A stretch of DNA of 64,000 nucleotides from positions 1,798,001-1,862,000 of the forward strand of contig NZ_JAAOYX010000001.1 of assembly GCF_011759605.1 (NCBI RefSeq), written 5' to 3'. The DNA comes from Luteibacter sp. SG786. GTDB taxonomy: Bacteria; Pseudomonadota; Gammaproteobacteria; Xanthomonadales; Rhodanobacteraceae. Below the pieces are notes generated by a model. The model was not told where the DNA came from. It did no database searches and saw nothing but the letters and a program-made list of their open reading frames with translations. The translations under genes were made by a program, and so were the position numbers. How positions within the stretch are numbered: the first letter of the stretch is position 1; each line of letters opens with the position of its first letter. Shown here piece by piece: positions 32,967 through 42,258 of this stretch.

Positions 32967-35812
32967 GCGTCCCTCCACGCGGGGTTCGGATTTCTCAAGG
33001 CGCCGAGGTAGGCAGTGCGCGGCCGTGTGTTCAGTTCTTCGAGCAATACGTAGCGGCGCGGCGAACGATGCGCCCTGGCCACGTCACTGGCGTCGTCGCC
33101 CAGGTCGCCGAATACGATGGCGCGCGTGGGGCAGGCGTCCTGGCAGGCCGTCGTCACCTCGCCGGTGCCGATGCGCCGCCCCTCGCGATCGGCGTCGATG
33201 TGGGCGCGCTCGATGCGCTGCACGCAGTAGGTGCATTTCTCCATGACGCCACGGGACCGCACGGTGACCTCGGGATTGCGCATGGCCTTGAGGCTTTCGC
33301 TGGCCAGGTCGGCGTATTGCAGGAAGTTGAAGCGGCGCACCTTGTAGGGGCAATTGTTGGAGCAGAAGCGCGTACCGACGCAGCGGTTGTACACCTGAAG
33401 ATTCAGGCCCTCGCTGTCGTGCACCGTCGCCTCGACGGGACAAACGACTTCGCAGGGGGCATGTTCGCAGTGCATGCAGGGCACCGGCTGGTGGTACGTG
33501 CGTGGCGCGGCAGCCGGGCCTTCGTGATAGCGGTCCACGCGTATCCAGTGCATGCGCCGCCCGCGCGCCACTTCTTCCTTGCCCACTACAGGGATGTTGT
33601 TCTCTGCCTGGCAGGCGATCGTGCAGGCATTGCAGCCGATGCAGGCATTGAGGTCGATGCCCATTCCCCAGCGGTACTCGCCGCGTGGCGCATCGGGATA
33701 GAAACTTGCCGGAGTCTTGTCACTCCCGTGCGGCGGATGCGCCGGCGTGCCTGCACGCACGATGTCGCGGCGGCCCATGTCCTGGTGGGTCTGCGTCCAG
33801 GCGAGCGTCGTTCGCCGGCCGAGCGGGGTCAGCTCCACACTGTGGACGTGCCAGGTGTCGTCACGTTCCCGCAACGCGTATGCGTCATAGCCGAGTCCGT
33901 CGGCGATACCGCTGCGCCGTCCGTAACCGAAGGTGACGGTGATGCTGTTGGCGGCCTGTCCCGGCACGACGAGCACGGGTGCCTCCACGTGGCGCCCGTC
34001 GATGGCGAGGCGAACCATGTCGCCGTCGCGGAGGCGGCGTTGTTCGGCAAGAGCAGGGGAGATCCAGGCGGCGTTGCCCCAGGTGAGCGACGTGACCGGG
34101 CGCGGCAGTTCCTGGAGCCACGCGTTGCCCGCGTGGCGTCCGTCCCACAGGAATTCGTCGGGGCGGAATACCAGTTCCAACGCATCCTTCCCTGTAGGAG
34201 CCGCCATGGCGGCGAGGGGCGTGGAACCGGGGCGAGATTTCCTCGCCGCCATGGCGGCTCCTACAGCGTCTGCGGGCCGTGCAACCACGCCGTCGCGCAG
34301 GGCCGCTGTCCAGGCTTCGTCGTCGAGGTCCGGCCACGTCGCACGCACACGCTTCAGCGGATCGTCCGTCATGGCTCCCGTGAGCAGGTCGAGCACGTCA
34401 TGCACGGAACGGGCGTCCGCAAGAGGGGCGAGCACGGGCTGGACGATGCTCGCCACGCCATCCAACGTGCGCAGGTCGGACCACGTTTCGAAGGGGTGGA
34501 GTGCGGGAAGATGCCAATGCGCGGCTTCCGCGGTTTCGTCGCGATAGCGTCCCAGATGCACCGACCGCGGCACGGTGCGCATGGCATCCGCGAAACCGGG
34601 TGCCGTGTACACAGGGTTGGTTTCCAGGAGCACCAGGGTTTCGACGTGGCCGGCACGCATGTCTTCGAGAAGTTCGCCAAGGGGCCGGCCCGTGTCGTGG
34701 CTCGGCACATCGTGGATCGTCGTTCCCTCGTTGCCGAGCACGGCGTTCATGGCCCGAACGAGGTCGTGCACTGCGGACGGCTGGAATGGGCCCGCCAGAA
34801 CGAGCGACGCGCCTGCATTCGTGTGCAGGTCCTCGGCGATCGTGGCGATCCGTTCGCGGGTGAGGGCATCGAGATCCGGCACATCGGCAGGCACGCCGAG
34901 AGCGGATGCCAGGCCGGCGGCGATCGCAGGCAGCGCGCTGGCTGCAACGGGCCATGCGTGATCGGCGTTCCGGCCCGTGAGGGATGGCGCGGGTTCGATC
35001 GCGTAAAGGCGTGGCATCGCGTTCGTGTCGCCGCGCATGGCCGCGAAGTCGCGCGCGTGGCGTACGTGGCCCGGAAAACCGCCGAGCGGATCCGCATCCA
35101 AGGCCACGATAGTCCGGGCCTTCGACAGGTCCGGCCAGACATCGGCCGGCCGGCCCCGCAACGGATCGTGCACGTGCCAGCGGGCCGCCGGATAGCGTGC
35201 AAGGAGCGCATCGCGCTGACGCGCGAGAGTGGGTGACACGACGGCACCGCTCAGGATACGCAGGCCTTCGCCGCGTTCGCCGAACTGCCTTCGCAGCGCC
35301 GCTGCGTCGTCTTCGAAGGCGGCCCAGCTCGATGGCGTGCCATTGCGGCGCGGTGCATCGGAGCGCGCCGGGTCCCACAGATCCAGCACTGCCGCCTGCA
35401 TGCATGCGTCGCTGCCGCCGAGCGTGGCCGGGTGGCGCGGATTGCCGTCGACTTTCACCGGGCGTCCATCTTGCAGCGTTACGACGACCCCTACCACGTC
35501 GGCGCCCGTCGCCATGGCCGTGGCGTAACGCGCCGAACGCGGAGCCGTGCGGCCGTTGCGCCCTACCTGCGGAACGATGTGCTCGGGTGGCGGGCCCGAA
35601 CAGGCCGCCAGGCCCGCGAAGGCGAGCGACGCGCCGAGCAGGCGCAGGAATCCCCGGCGGTCGAGAGCGGGCTCCAGCTCGGCAAGCGACGGCCACGCCG
35701 CAGCCAGAAGGCCGCGGCCGGCCGGATCTGCCGCAAGTTCGTCGAGCGCGCGCCAGAACCTGGGCGAACCGGGCGGCGGCAACGCGTCGCGCAAGGCGGC
35801 CTCCGGCTTCAT
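32963..35812 (-). CDS. actB: Alternative complex III subunit ActB (Mo-bisPGD-like plus 4x Fe-S ferredoxin domain)
   Basis: 949-aa periplasmic-side iron-sulfur subunit. The N-terminus has a twin-arginine signal (DRRGFLRLLGASLAFAGLAAC) with a lipobox-like end. The large middle domain (about residues 60-680) is of the molybdopterin oxidoreductase fold but, as in all ActB, is expected to lack the cofactor. The C-terminal domain holds four Cys clusters (CIGCNACTIAC, CMHCEHAPCEVVC, CVGTRFCSNNC, CTYCVQRI...CQDAC) for one 3Fe-4S and three 4Fe-4S centres. ATG 35812 is fixed by an ATGA overlap with actA. Residues about 516-541 are encoded by a perfect REP-like palindrome, an in-frame insertion (see repeat entry). 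Confidence 0.95.
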   Translation of the reverse strand: MKPEAALRDALPPPGSPRFWRALDELAADPAGRGLLAAAWPSLAELEPALDRRGFLRLLGASLAFAGLAACSGPPPEHIVPQVGRNGRTAPRSARYATAMATGADVVGVVVTLQDGRPVKVDGNPRHPATLGGSDACMQAAVLDLWDPARSDAPRRNGTPSSWAAFEDDAAALRRQFGERGEGLRILSGAVVSPTLARQRDALLARYPAARWHVHDPLRGRPADVWPDLSKARTIVALDADPLGGFPGHVRHARDFAAMRGDTNAMPRLYAIEPAPSLTGRNADHAWPVAASALPAIAAGLASALGVPADVPDLDALTRERIATIAEDLHTNAGASLVLAGPFQPSAVHDLVRAMNAVLGNEGTTIHDVPSHDTGRPLGELLEDMRAGHVETLVLLETNPVYTAPGFADAMRTVPRSVHLGRYRDETAEAAHWHLPALHPFETWSDLRTLDGVASIVQPVLAPLADARSVHDVLDLLTGAMTDDPLKRVRATWPDLDDEAWTAALRDGVVARPADAVGAAMAARKSRPGSTPLAAMAAPTGKDALELVFRPDEFLWDGRHAGNAWLQELPRPVTSLTWGNAAWISPALAEQRRLRDGDMVRLAIDGRHVEAPVLVVPGQAANSITVTFGYGRRSGIADGLGYDAYALRERDDTWHVHSVELTPLGRRTTLAWTQTHQDMGRRDIVRAGTPAHPPHGSDKTPASFYPDAPRGEYRWGMGIDLNACIGCNACTIACQAENNIPVVGKEEVARGRRMHWIRVDRYHEGPAAAPRTYHQPVPCMHCEHAPCEVVCPVEATVHDSEGLNLQVYNRCVGTRFCSNNCPYKVRRFNFLQYADLASESLKAMRNPEVTVRSRGVMEKCTYCVQRIERAHIDADREGRRIGTGEVTTACQDACPTRAIVFGDLGDDASDVARAHRSPRRYVLLEELNTRPRTAYLGALRNPNPAWRDA
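34192..34266. repeat. REP-like palindrome inside actB coding sequence
   Basis: Perfect inverted repeat with 26-bp arms (34192-34217 and 34241-34266, beginning CTGTAGGAGCCGCCATGGCG) and a 23-bp loop. It is translated in frame within actB (AVGAAMAARKSRPG, then STPLAAMAAPTG). A near-identical single arm occurs at 53121-53145 next to an intergenic REP pair, so it belongs to the same general repeat family. Confidence 0.9.
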
Positions 35813-36459
35813 CGGTGACATACCGAACAGTCCGTGAGGCGGCGCCGATCGATGCGATAGGCATCCACGAGGTGCATGCCGAGCGTGTCGTCGCTGCCGG
35901 GCTCGCGGTCGTCCATGGCGAACACTTCGTCGCGCGCTCGCACGAAGCGTTCCGGGTGGCGATGACAATCCAGGCACCACTCCATCGACAGCGGCGCGAC
36001 CCGGCGCATCAATGGCATGCGGTCCACGCGCCCGTGGCACGACACGCAGCCAACGCCCTTCGCCACGTGGATGGAATGATCGAAATAGACGAAACCGGGA
36101 AGATCGTGCACACGCTTCCAGTGCAGGGGTATCCCGGTCCGCCAACTCTCGACGAGCGGTGCGAGCGGGGGCTGATCCGTAAAAAGTTGCGAATGGCAGG
36201 TCATGCACGTCGAGATCGGCGGCATGCTGGCAAAGGCATCGGTCTCCACGCTGGCATGGCAATAGCGGCAGTCGATGCCTACCTCGCCCACGTGGTGCTG
36301 GTGGCTGAAAGGTACCGGCTGTTCCACGGCCTCGTTTTCGCTGTCCGGTTCGGCGGTGACGCTACGCCAGGCGAACACCGCGGCCGCGATGGCCACCGCG
36401 AGTCCCAGCATCGCCAGCTTCGCGTAGAGCCCGGAACGCGGGTGGAATATCTGTGCCAT
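35809..36459 (-). CDS. actA: Alternative complex III subunit ActA, pentaheme cytochrome c
   Basis: 216-aa cytochrome with one N-terminal TM anchor (LGLAVAIAAAVFAW) and five CxxCH motifs: CRYCH, CMTCH, CVSCH, CLDCH and CSVCH. Five hemes is the diagnostic number for ActA. Additional His residues (FSHQHHVG, FDHSIHVAKG) can serve as distal ligands. ATG 36459 (MAQIFHPRS) matches the usual family N-terminus, although its purine-rich GAGGGAG lies directly against the ATG. A GTG at 36489 would add ten residues and is the alternative. It is the first gene of the 12-gene operon, transcribed away from the formate dehydrogenase gene. Confidence 0.94.
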   Translation of the reverse strand: MAQIFHPRSGLYAKLAMLGLAVAIAAAVFAWRSVTAEPDSENEAVEQPVPFSHQHHVGEVGIDCRYCHASVETDAFASMPPISTCMTCHSQLFTDQPPLAPLVESWRTGIPLHWKRVHDLPGFVYFDHSIHVAKGVGCVSCHGRVDRMPLMRRVAPLSMEWCLDCHRHPERFVRARDEVFAMDDREPGSDDTLGMHLVDAYRIDRRRLTDCSVCHR

Positions 36460-36600
36460 CTCCCTCGGGTCCCGGCGTAACGTGTTCACGCTAGTGGTGT
36501 TCCCGTGCGCGCTTCGTGAAGTCTCGCAACGCGCGTCTTACACACGACGTGGCCGCCGGGGCGCCCAGGCTTCGCGTTGGAATGATCGAAGGAGGGCGTC

Positions 36601-39573
36601 ATGTCCGCGCCATCGCACACCATCGTCGTCGACGGTGTTCCCCGTCTCGTTCGCGAAGGCGAACGCCTCGTCGATGCCCTCGTCCGTCACGGTATCGAGG
36701 TGCCTCGCGTCTGCTACAGCGAAGCGCTGGGGCCCATTCGAACATGCGACACGTGCTGGGTGGAAGTGGACGGCGAACTGGTGCGGAGTTGCGAGCATCC
36801 CGCGACGGGCGGGACGACGGTCGAGACGGAAGGCGCCCGGTCGCTCGCGGCGCGCGAGGAGGGCATGGACCGGCTGCTGGCCAAGCACGAGCTTTACTGC
36901 ACGGTCTGCGAGCACAATCTGGGCGACTGCACGCTGCACAACACTGTTGCCGCGATGGACATGCCCATCCAGCGCTATCCCTTCGTGCGCAAACCCTACG
37001 CGAAAGACACCAGCAACCCGTTCTACACGTACGATCCCGACCAGTGCATCCTCTGCGGCCGCTGCGTCGAGGCGTGCCAGAACGTCGAGGTCAACGAAAC
37101 CCTGAGCATCGACTACACGGCGGAACATCCGCGCGTGTTGTGGGACGGCGGCCGGCCCATCGACCATTCCAGCTGCGTGTCCTGTGGCCACTGCGTCACG
37201 GTGTGCCCCTGCAACGCGCTCATGGAAAAGACCATGCGGCCGGACGCAGGCCCGTTCACCGCCATGGAAGAACGCGTCAAGCGCCCGCTGATCGACCTGG
37301 TGAAAGCGCTGGAAAACACCACCGGCGCGCGACCGGTGACGGCGCTTTCCGAGATCGATGCCGCCATGCGGCAGGCCGAGATCCGTCGTACCAAGACCGT
37401 GTGCACGTATTGCGGCGTGGGCTGCTCGTTCGAGATGGTGACAAGGGACCGGCACATCCTGAAAGTGCAGCCGGTGGCCGATGCGCCGGCCAATGGCATT
37501 TCCACCTGTGTGAAGGGCAAGTTCGGCTGGGATTTCGTGAACAGTCCCGACCGCCTTACCCATCCCTTGATCCGGGAGAACGGCGCCTTCCGCGAGGCGA
37601 CCTGGGACGAGGCGCTGGACCTCGTGGCGAACCGGCTTCGCGAAGTGCACGCGCAGCACGGACCGAAGGCGCTGGGGTTCATCGGATCGAGCAAGGCGAG
37701 CAACGAGGAAGCCTACCTGACGCAGAAGATCGCCCGGCTGATCTTCGGGACCAACAGCGTGGACAACTCGTCCCGCTATTGCCAGAACCCCGCCACCATG
37801 GGGCTCTTCCGCACCGTGGGGTATGGCGGCGACGCAGGGTCGATCAAGGATATCGAGAAGGCCGACCTCGTGGTGCTGGTGGGATCGAACACCGCGGAAT
37901 GTCATCCCGTGATCGCCTCGCGCATCAAGCGTTCGCACAAGCTGCACGGGCAGAAGCTGCTCGTCGTCGATCCACGGCGGCACGAGATGGCAGAGCGCGC
38001 CGACATGTACCTGCCGGTGAAGTCGAGCTCCGACCTGGTATGGGCAAGCGCGACGGCACGCTACATTCTGGACGAAGGCCTTGCCGACACGGCGTTCCTC
38101 GATCGACGGGTGAATGGACTGGACGAATATCGGCGCTCCCTGGAGCCCTTCACGATGGAACTGGCCGAGTCGGTGACCGGCGTGCCGCGCGAACGGCTGG
38201 TGGAAGCGGCGCGGATGCTCGCGGGAGCAGGCAGCGTGTGCCTTCTCTGGGCCATGGGCATCACCCAGCACACGCAGGGATCGGACACGAGCACGGCCCT
38301 GTCGAACCTGTTGCTGATCACGGGCAACTACGGACGCCCAGGGACCGGCGGCTATCCCATGCGCGGGCACAACAACGTGCAGGGAGCGAGCGATTTCGGG
38401 TGCCTGAAAGACGTTTATCCCGGCTACGAGAAGGTGACCGACGAGGCCATGCGCGCGAAGTGGGCGAAGGCATGGGGCGTCCCGGCGGAGCGGCTGTCGA
38501 ACGAGCCGGGCCTGGACAACTTTGGCATGGTCGTGGAAGCGGGGAAGGGCAACGTCAAGGCGATGTGGGTCATCGGCGAGGAGACGGCCATATCCGATGC
38601 GGACACCGCGAACGTCGAGAAGGCTTTCTCAAGTATCGAGTTCTTCGTCGTGCAGGACATGTTCCTGGGCCGCACGGCGCAGTTCGCCGACGTGGTGCTG
38701 CCCGCCTGCCCGAGCGTGGAGAAAGAGGGCACCTTCACGAATACGGAGCGCCGGATCCAGCGCTTCCACCAGGTGATGCCGCCGCTGGGGCAGAGCCGGC
38801 CGGATTGGTGGATCTTGAACGAGGTGGCCAAACGTCTCGGATACAACTGGGGCTATAAGGGGCCGGCGGACGTGATGCACGAATGCGCGGGCATCGCGGA
38901 GATGTTCGCCGGCGTGACCTACGAGCGGCTGGAGGGATGGCAATCGCTGCAGTGGCCGGTGGCCGCCGACGGCAAGGACACGCCGCTCCTGTACACGGAG
39001 ACGTTCAAGTTCCCCGACGGCAAGGCGAAGCTCTACCCATTGGAATGGAAGGCACCGGGCGAGGCGCCTGACGAGACCTTCGACCTCATGCTGGACAATG
39101 GTCGCCTGCTGGAGCACTTCCAGTCCCGCAATCAGACGGGGCGCGGTGGCCGCATCGACCACTTGTCGCCGGACTGGTTCGTCGAGATCGGTGCCGACCT
39201 CGCGCGCGAACGGGGCATCGAGGACGGCACCTGGCTCAAGGTGACATCGCGACGCGCCAGCATCGAAGTGCGTGCCGTGGTCACGGACCGGGTGCAGGGC
39301 AACACGCTGTTCCTTCCGATCCATCATTCCAAGCCCGGTGTGAACACCCTGACCGGCGAACACCACGATCCCGACGTGAACGCACCCGGGTACAAGGAAC
39401 TGGCGGTGCGCATCGAGAAGCTGGCACGACCGAAAGGCGAGCCCGCCCTGCCTTATCGCAATTTCCGCTACGGGCGACGCACGCCGAATCACGGGCCGGA
39501 TGCCGAGGCCAAGTGGCGGCAGCCGGAATACGATGAGCCGCCGCGACACATCGAGCATCCGGAGACGCTGTAA
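36601..39573 (+). CDS. Molybdenum formate dehydrogenase alpha subunit (YjgC/YrhE-like)
   Basis: 990-aa cytoplasmic enzyme predicted to oxidise formate to CO2. ATG 36601 has a strong AAGGAGG. Domains in order: N-terminal 2Fe-2S (VCYSEALGPIRTCDTCW...RSCEHP), a His/Cys cluster (CTVCEHNLGDC), two 4Fe-4S sites (CILCGRCVEACQ and CVSCGHCVTVC), then the Mo-bisPGD domain with 4Fe-4S CTYCGVGC. The Mo ligand is Cys394 (SSRYCQNP), not selenocysteine. A C-terminal cap ends in HHSKPGVNTLTGEHHDP. There are no adjacent beta or gamma subunits; the only partner is the overlapping DUF1641 gene, as in Bacillus YjgC-YjgD. The electron acceptor is unknown. Confidence 0.93.
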   Translation: MSAPSHTIVVDGVPRLVREGERLVDALVRHGIEVPRVCYSEALGPIRTCDTCWVEVDGELVRSCEHPATGGTTVETEGARSLAAREEGMDRLLAKHELYCTVCEHNLGDCTLHNTVAAMDMPIQRYPFVRKPYAKDTSNPFYTYDPDQCILCGRCVEACQNVEVNETLSIDYTAEHPRVLWDGGRPIDHSSCVSCGHCVTVCPCNALMEKTMRPDAGPFTAMEERVKRPLIDLVKALENTTGARPVTALSEIDAAMRQAEIRRTKTVCTYCGVGCSFEMVTRDRHILKVQPVADAPANGISTCVKGKFGWDFVNSPDRLTHPLIRENGAFREATWDEALDLVANRLREVHAQHGPKALGFIGSSKASNEEAYLTQKIARLIFGTNSVDNSSRYCQNPATMGLFRTVGYGGDAGSIKDIEKADLVVLVGSNTAECHPVIASRIKRSHKLHGQKLLVVDPRRHEMAERADMYLPVKSSSDLVWASATARYILDEGLADTAFLDRRVNGLDEYRRSLEPFTMELAESVTGVPRERLVEAARMLAGAGSVCLLWAMGITQHTQGSDTSTALSNLLLITGNYGRPGTGGYPMRGHNNVQGASDFGCLKDVYPGYEKVTDEAMRAKWAKAWGVPAERLSNEPGLDNFGMVVEAGKGNVKAMWVIGEETAISDADTANVEKAFSSIEFFVVQDMFLGRTAQFADVVLPACPSVEKEGTFTNTERRIQRFHQVMPPLGQSRPDWWILNEVAKRLGYNWGYKGPADVMHECAGIAEMFAGVTYERLEGWQSLQWPVAADGKDTPLLYTETFKFPDGKAKLYPLEWKAPGEAPDETFDLMLDNGRLLEHFQSRNQTGRGGRIDHLSPDWFVEIGADLARERGIEDGTWLKVTSRRASIEVRAVVTDRVQGNTLFLPIHHSKPGVNTLTGEHHDPDVNAPGYKELAVRIEKLARPKGEPALPYRNFRYGRRTPNHGPDAEAKWRQPEYDEPPRHIEHPETL

Positions 39574-40055
39574 TGGCCGAGCCCCTGGACTTCAAGCCCA
39601 CACCCGTGCGCACCGATACGACGGCGCAGGAGGAATGGGAGAAACTGCTGGAAACACTCCATCGCCATGGCGTGTTGCGCTTGGCGAACGACCTCGTCGC
39701 GAGGAACCAGGACGTTGCTGCCATCGTGGTCAAGGGCCTGCAGACCGAAGGTGCGCGCAACGTCATGCAGAACGTGTCGGCTCTGGCGATGGTGCTGGGA
39801 AAGGTGCCGCCGGGGGCCGTGTACAAGTTTGCGGAAGCGGTCCGCGAAGCCGCGGCTGTTCTCGACGAGACCCGTCGCGGTGCCGACGACGCCGCGCCCG
39901 GTGTGCGCGGCGTCTATCGTTTGCTCAACGACGACGAACTCTGGCGGACGCTCACGCCGCTCGCCCGCGCCGTGGGCACCTTCGGCCGGGCAATGTCGCA
40001 GCCGGCACCGGAGAAGCCGATCGTCGCGCACAGCGGCAAGCCTAGCGATGCCTGA
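39573..40055 (+). CDS. DUF1641 protein, partner of formate dehydrogenase
   Basis: 160-aa soluble protein containing DUF1641 (about residues 60-115; VKGLQTEGARNVMQNVSALAMVLGKVPPGAVYKFAEAV). Its ATG shares a base with the fdh stop (TAATG), so the two genes are translationally coupled. The same pairing exists in Bacillus (YjgD, YrhD) beside a homologous formate dehydrogenase, where the product is proposed as a subunit or accessory factor. It has a charged N-terminus and no TM or signal peptide. Its stop is 18 bp from the convergent epoxide hydrolase stop. Confidence 0.9.
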   Translation: MAEPLDFKPTPVRTDTTAQEEWEKLLETLHRHGVLRLANDLVARNQDVAAIVVKGLQTEGARNVMQNVSALAMVLGKVPPGAVYKFAEAVREAAAVLDETRRGADDAAPGVRGVYRLLNDDELWRTLTPLARAVGTFGRAMSQPAPEKPIVAHSGKPSDA

Positions 40056-40073
40056 GATGACCGCGGCATGCGG

Positions 40074-41459
40074 TTACGGACGGACCTGCTTGAACGAGGC
40101 ACGCAATTCCGCGACGAACGCATCGGGCTGCTCCCAGGCCGCGAAGTGGCCGCCCTTCGGAAGCCGGTTGTAATGGATCAGCTTCGGGAAAGCCTTCTCC
40201 GCCCAGGTCTTCGGCGCGGCGTAGATCTCGTCGGGGAAGACGCTGACGGCGACCGGAATCTTCAGGTGCTTCGGCTCGAAAAAGGCCAGCTTGTTCTCCC
40301 AGTACAAACGCGCGGAGGACACCGCCGTGTTCGTGAACCAGTACAGCGTCACGTTGTCGAGCACGTCGTCGCGCGAGAGCCCTTCCTTCTTTCCGTCGAA
40401 CACGCGGGCGATGAGTTCGTAGCTGCGGATGTCGTGGTCCAGCATCCAGGCCGCGAGCCCGATCGGCGAATCCTCCAGCGCGTAGAGCGTCTGTGGCTTG
40501 TTGGTCATCTCCTGGGCGTAGCCCAGCCCGTGCTTGTAGAAGAAGTCGAGCTGCTCGTAGGCGTTTCGTTCGTCGGGGGAAAGGCCTGCCGGCGCCGGTT
40601 GGCCAGCCGATAGCGCCTTTGCGATGTCGTCGGGTACGGTGGCCGGCATGTTCGTGTGGATCGCCAGCAGTTCGGGCGGAGCGATTACCGCCATCTGTTC
40701 CGATACGGCGTCGCCCCAGTCGCCGCCCTGTGCGACGAAGTGTTTGTAGCCGAGCCGCTTCATCAACACGATCCATGCCCGCGCGATGTGCACGGGGTCC
40801 CACCCCGTGGTGGTCGGCTTGCCCGAATACCCGTAGCCGGGCAGCGAGGGAATCACCACGTCGAACGCGTCGGCGGCCGAACCTCCGTGCGCGGTGGGAT
40901 CGCTCAAGGGCTCGATGACCTTCAGCTGTTCCACGATCGAGCCGGGCCAACCGTGGGTGATGATGAGCGGAAGCGCGTTCCTGTTCTTCGAGCGCACGTG
41001 GATGAAATGAATGTCCACGCCGTCGATGGTTGTCACGAACTGCGGCAAGGCGTTGAGGCGCGCCTCGACCTTGCGCCAGTCGTAGCTCGACTGCCAGTAC
41101 TCCGCCAGCTTGCGCATCGTGGACAGCTGCACGCCTTGCGACGTGTCGTCCACCGTTTCCTTCGAAGGCCATCGCGTCGCGGCGATGCGCCGCCTAAGGT
41201 CGGCGATGGCATCGTCGGAGACGTGAACCTTCGGGAATGGCCGTATCGAGGTGTCGTCGCTCGGCGCGGAGGCCGGTGCGGCGGCCGCCGGTAACGGCGC
41301 GGAGGCGCGTGGCTCACCTGCACCGACGGATGGTGAACTGGCTGGTGCGGGAGGCGCCGCGGCATGAACCGGCAGGGGGAGCATGACCGCGACGGCAGCG
41401 GCCAGTGCGGTGGTTGCAGCGAAAGGCCAGCGATTCGCTGGCGCGAAGTCTGACGGCAT
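40074..41459 (-). CDS. Exported epoxide hydrolase (EHN + alpha/beta hydrolase)
   Basis: 461-aa protein. ATG 41459 (MPSDFAP, SD GAGGG) opens a signal peptide (ALAAAVAVMLPLPVHA), followed by an Ala/Pro/Ser-rich linker (about residues 33-75). The N-terminal epoxide hydrolase (EHN) domain follows (IRPFPKVHVSDDAIADLRRRI, residues about 78-185). The alpha/beta hydrolase core has HGWPGS (oxyanion), the nucleophile Asp in GGDWGDAVS and the His base in KGGHFAAWEQP. Epoxide-opening activity is inferred from family. Periplasmic location is notable, since most family members are cytoplasmic, but homologues with similar leaders occur. Convergent with the DUF1641 gene. Confidence 0.9.
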   Translation of the reverse strand: MPSDFAPANRWPFAATTALAAAVAVMLPLPVHAAAPPAPASSPSVGAGEPRASAPLPAAAAPASAPSDDTSIRPFPKVHVSDDAIADLRRRIAATRWPSKETVDDTSQGVQLSTMRKLAEYWQSSYDWRKVEARLNALPQFVTTIDGVDIHFIHVRSKNRNALPLIITHGWPGSIVEQLKVIEPLSDPTAHGGSAADAFDVVIPSLPGYGYSGKPTTTGWDPVHIARAWIVLMKRLGYKHFVAQGGDWGDAVSEQMAVIAPPELLAIHTNMPATVPDDIAKALSAGQPAPAGLSPDERNAYEQLDFFYKHGLGYAQEMTNKPQTLYALEDSPIGLAAWMLDHDIRSYELIARVFDGKKEGLSRDDVLDNVTLYWFTNTAVSSARLYWENKLAFFEPKHLKIPVAVSVFPDEIYAAPKTWAEKAFPKLIHYNRLPKGGHFAAWEQPDAFVAELRASFKQVRP

Positions 41460-41629
41460 GGCGTCGCCCTCGGTAGGAATGAAATCCTGCACACACGGTT
41501 TCGTTTTTCGTCCCTGCGCGAATCAAACCCGCAAAACCTTTCGACGTCTTGGAAGATACGATCCCGCCGATGACTCCCCTTCGACGTTGCCGCGGGCATC
41601 ATCGACCCGACACCGTGGGAGACCGATGC

Positions 41630-42127
41630 ATGACACCGGAGAGCCTGTATTTTTCGCCACACGACTGGGTACCGAACCATCCGCGTCTGCCGGTGCTGCT
41701 GTATCGCGACGTGCGATCGCAAGGCGACGTGGCATCGGCGTTCGAGACGTTGTTCGCCGGCAACGGTTGGGTGCCGCGTTGGCGCGATGGGGTGTACGAC
41801 TACCACCACTACCATTCGTCCGCACACGAGGTGCTCGGGTGCAGCAGGGGCTCCGCCACCCTCGTGCTCGGCGGTCCCGGCGGGCAGGAAATAACGGTAA
41901 GTCGGGGCGATGTGGTGCTGCTGCCGGCCGGAACGGGGCATCGCAGCCTGGCGGCCTCCGACGACTTCCAGATGGTGGGCGCCTATCCCGACGGACAGGA
42001 ATGGGACATCTGCCGCGACGCGCCGGACACGGCCATGCTGGAGCGTATCGCCAGCCTGCCTTTTCCCGACACCGACCCGGTGACCGGCTCGGAGCCGCCG
42101 CTTACCCGGCTCTGGCCCCGCGGCTGA
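41630..42127 (+). CDS. Cupin-domain protein (YjlB-like, COG4297)
   Basis: 165-aa single-domain cupin. ATG 41630 with GGGAG upstream is chosen over 41549, which would add a low-complexity extension. The start [15 protein letters not shown] is typical of the YjlB group. Cupin motif 1 is [17 protein letters not shown] (metal-binding His/Glu candidates) and motif 2 is [12 protein letters not shown]. No function is established for the family; a role as a small-molecule-binding or isomerase-like protein is possible. It precedes folA on the same strand by 131 bp. Confidence 0.85.
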   Translation: MTPESLYFSPHDWVPNHPRLPVLLYRDVRSQGDVASAFETLFAGNGWVPRWRDGVYDYHHYHSSAHEVLGCSRGSATLVLGGPGGQEITVSRGDVVLLPAGTGHRSLAASDDFQMVGAYPDGQEWDICRDAPDTAMLERIASLPFPDTDPVTGSEPPLTRLWPRG

Positions 42128-42258
42128 CCCTCGCCAAACCGCAGGGAATCGCGATCCGGGCGGCCCCCGCTCGGTTTCGTCCCTGCACGCAGAGGACTAC
42201 TATCTCCACCGCGGGCCCCGGGGCCCCGATTGTGCCAACTCAACGCGAAGGAAGTTCC

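Noticed and set aside
33068-35236. 722-codon open frame antisense to actB
   Set aside because: No domains; overlaps a well-supported Fe-S protein gene in full.
32963-36262. 1099-aa form of ActB starting at 36262
   Set aside because: The N-terminal extension is a shadow of actA; the ATGA overlap and Tat signal fix the start at 35812.
36601-39573. Selenocysteine formate dehydrogenase
   Set aside because: The Mo-ligand codon is TGC (Cys394); no in-frame TGA.
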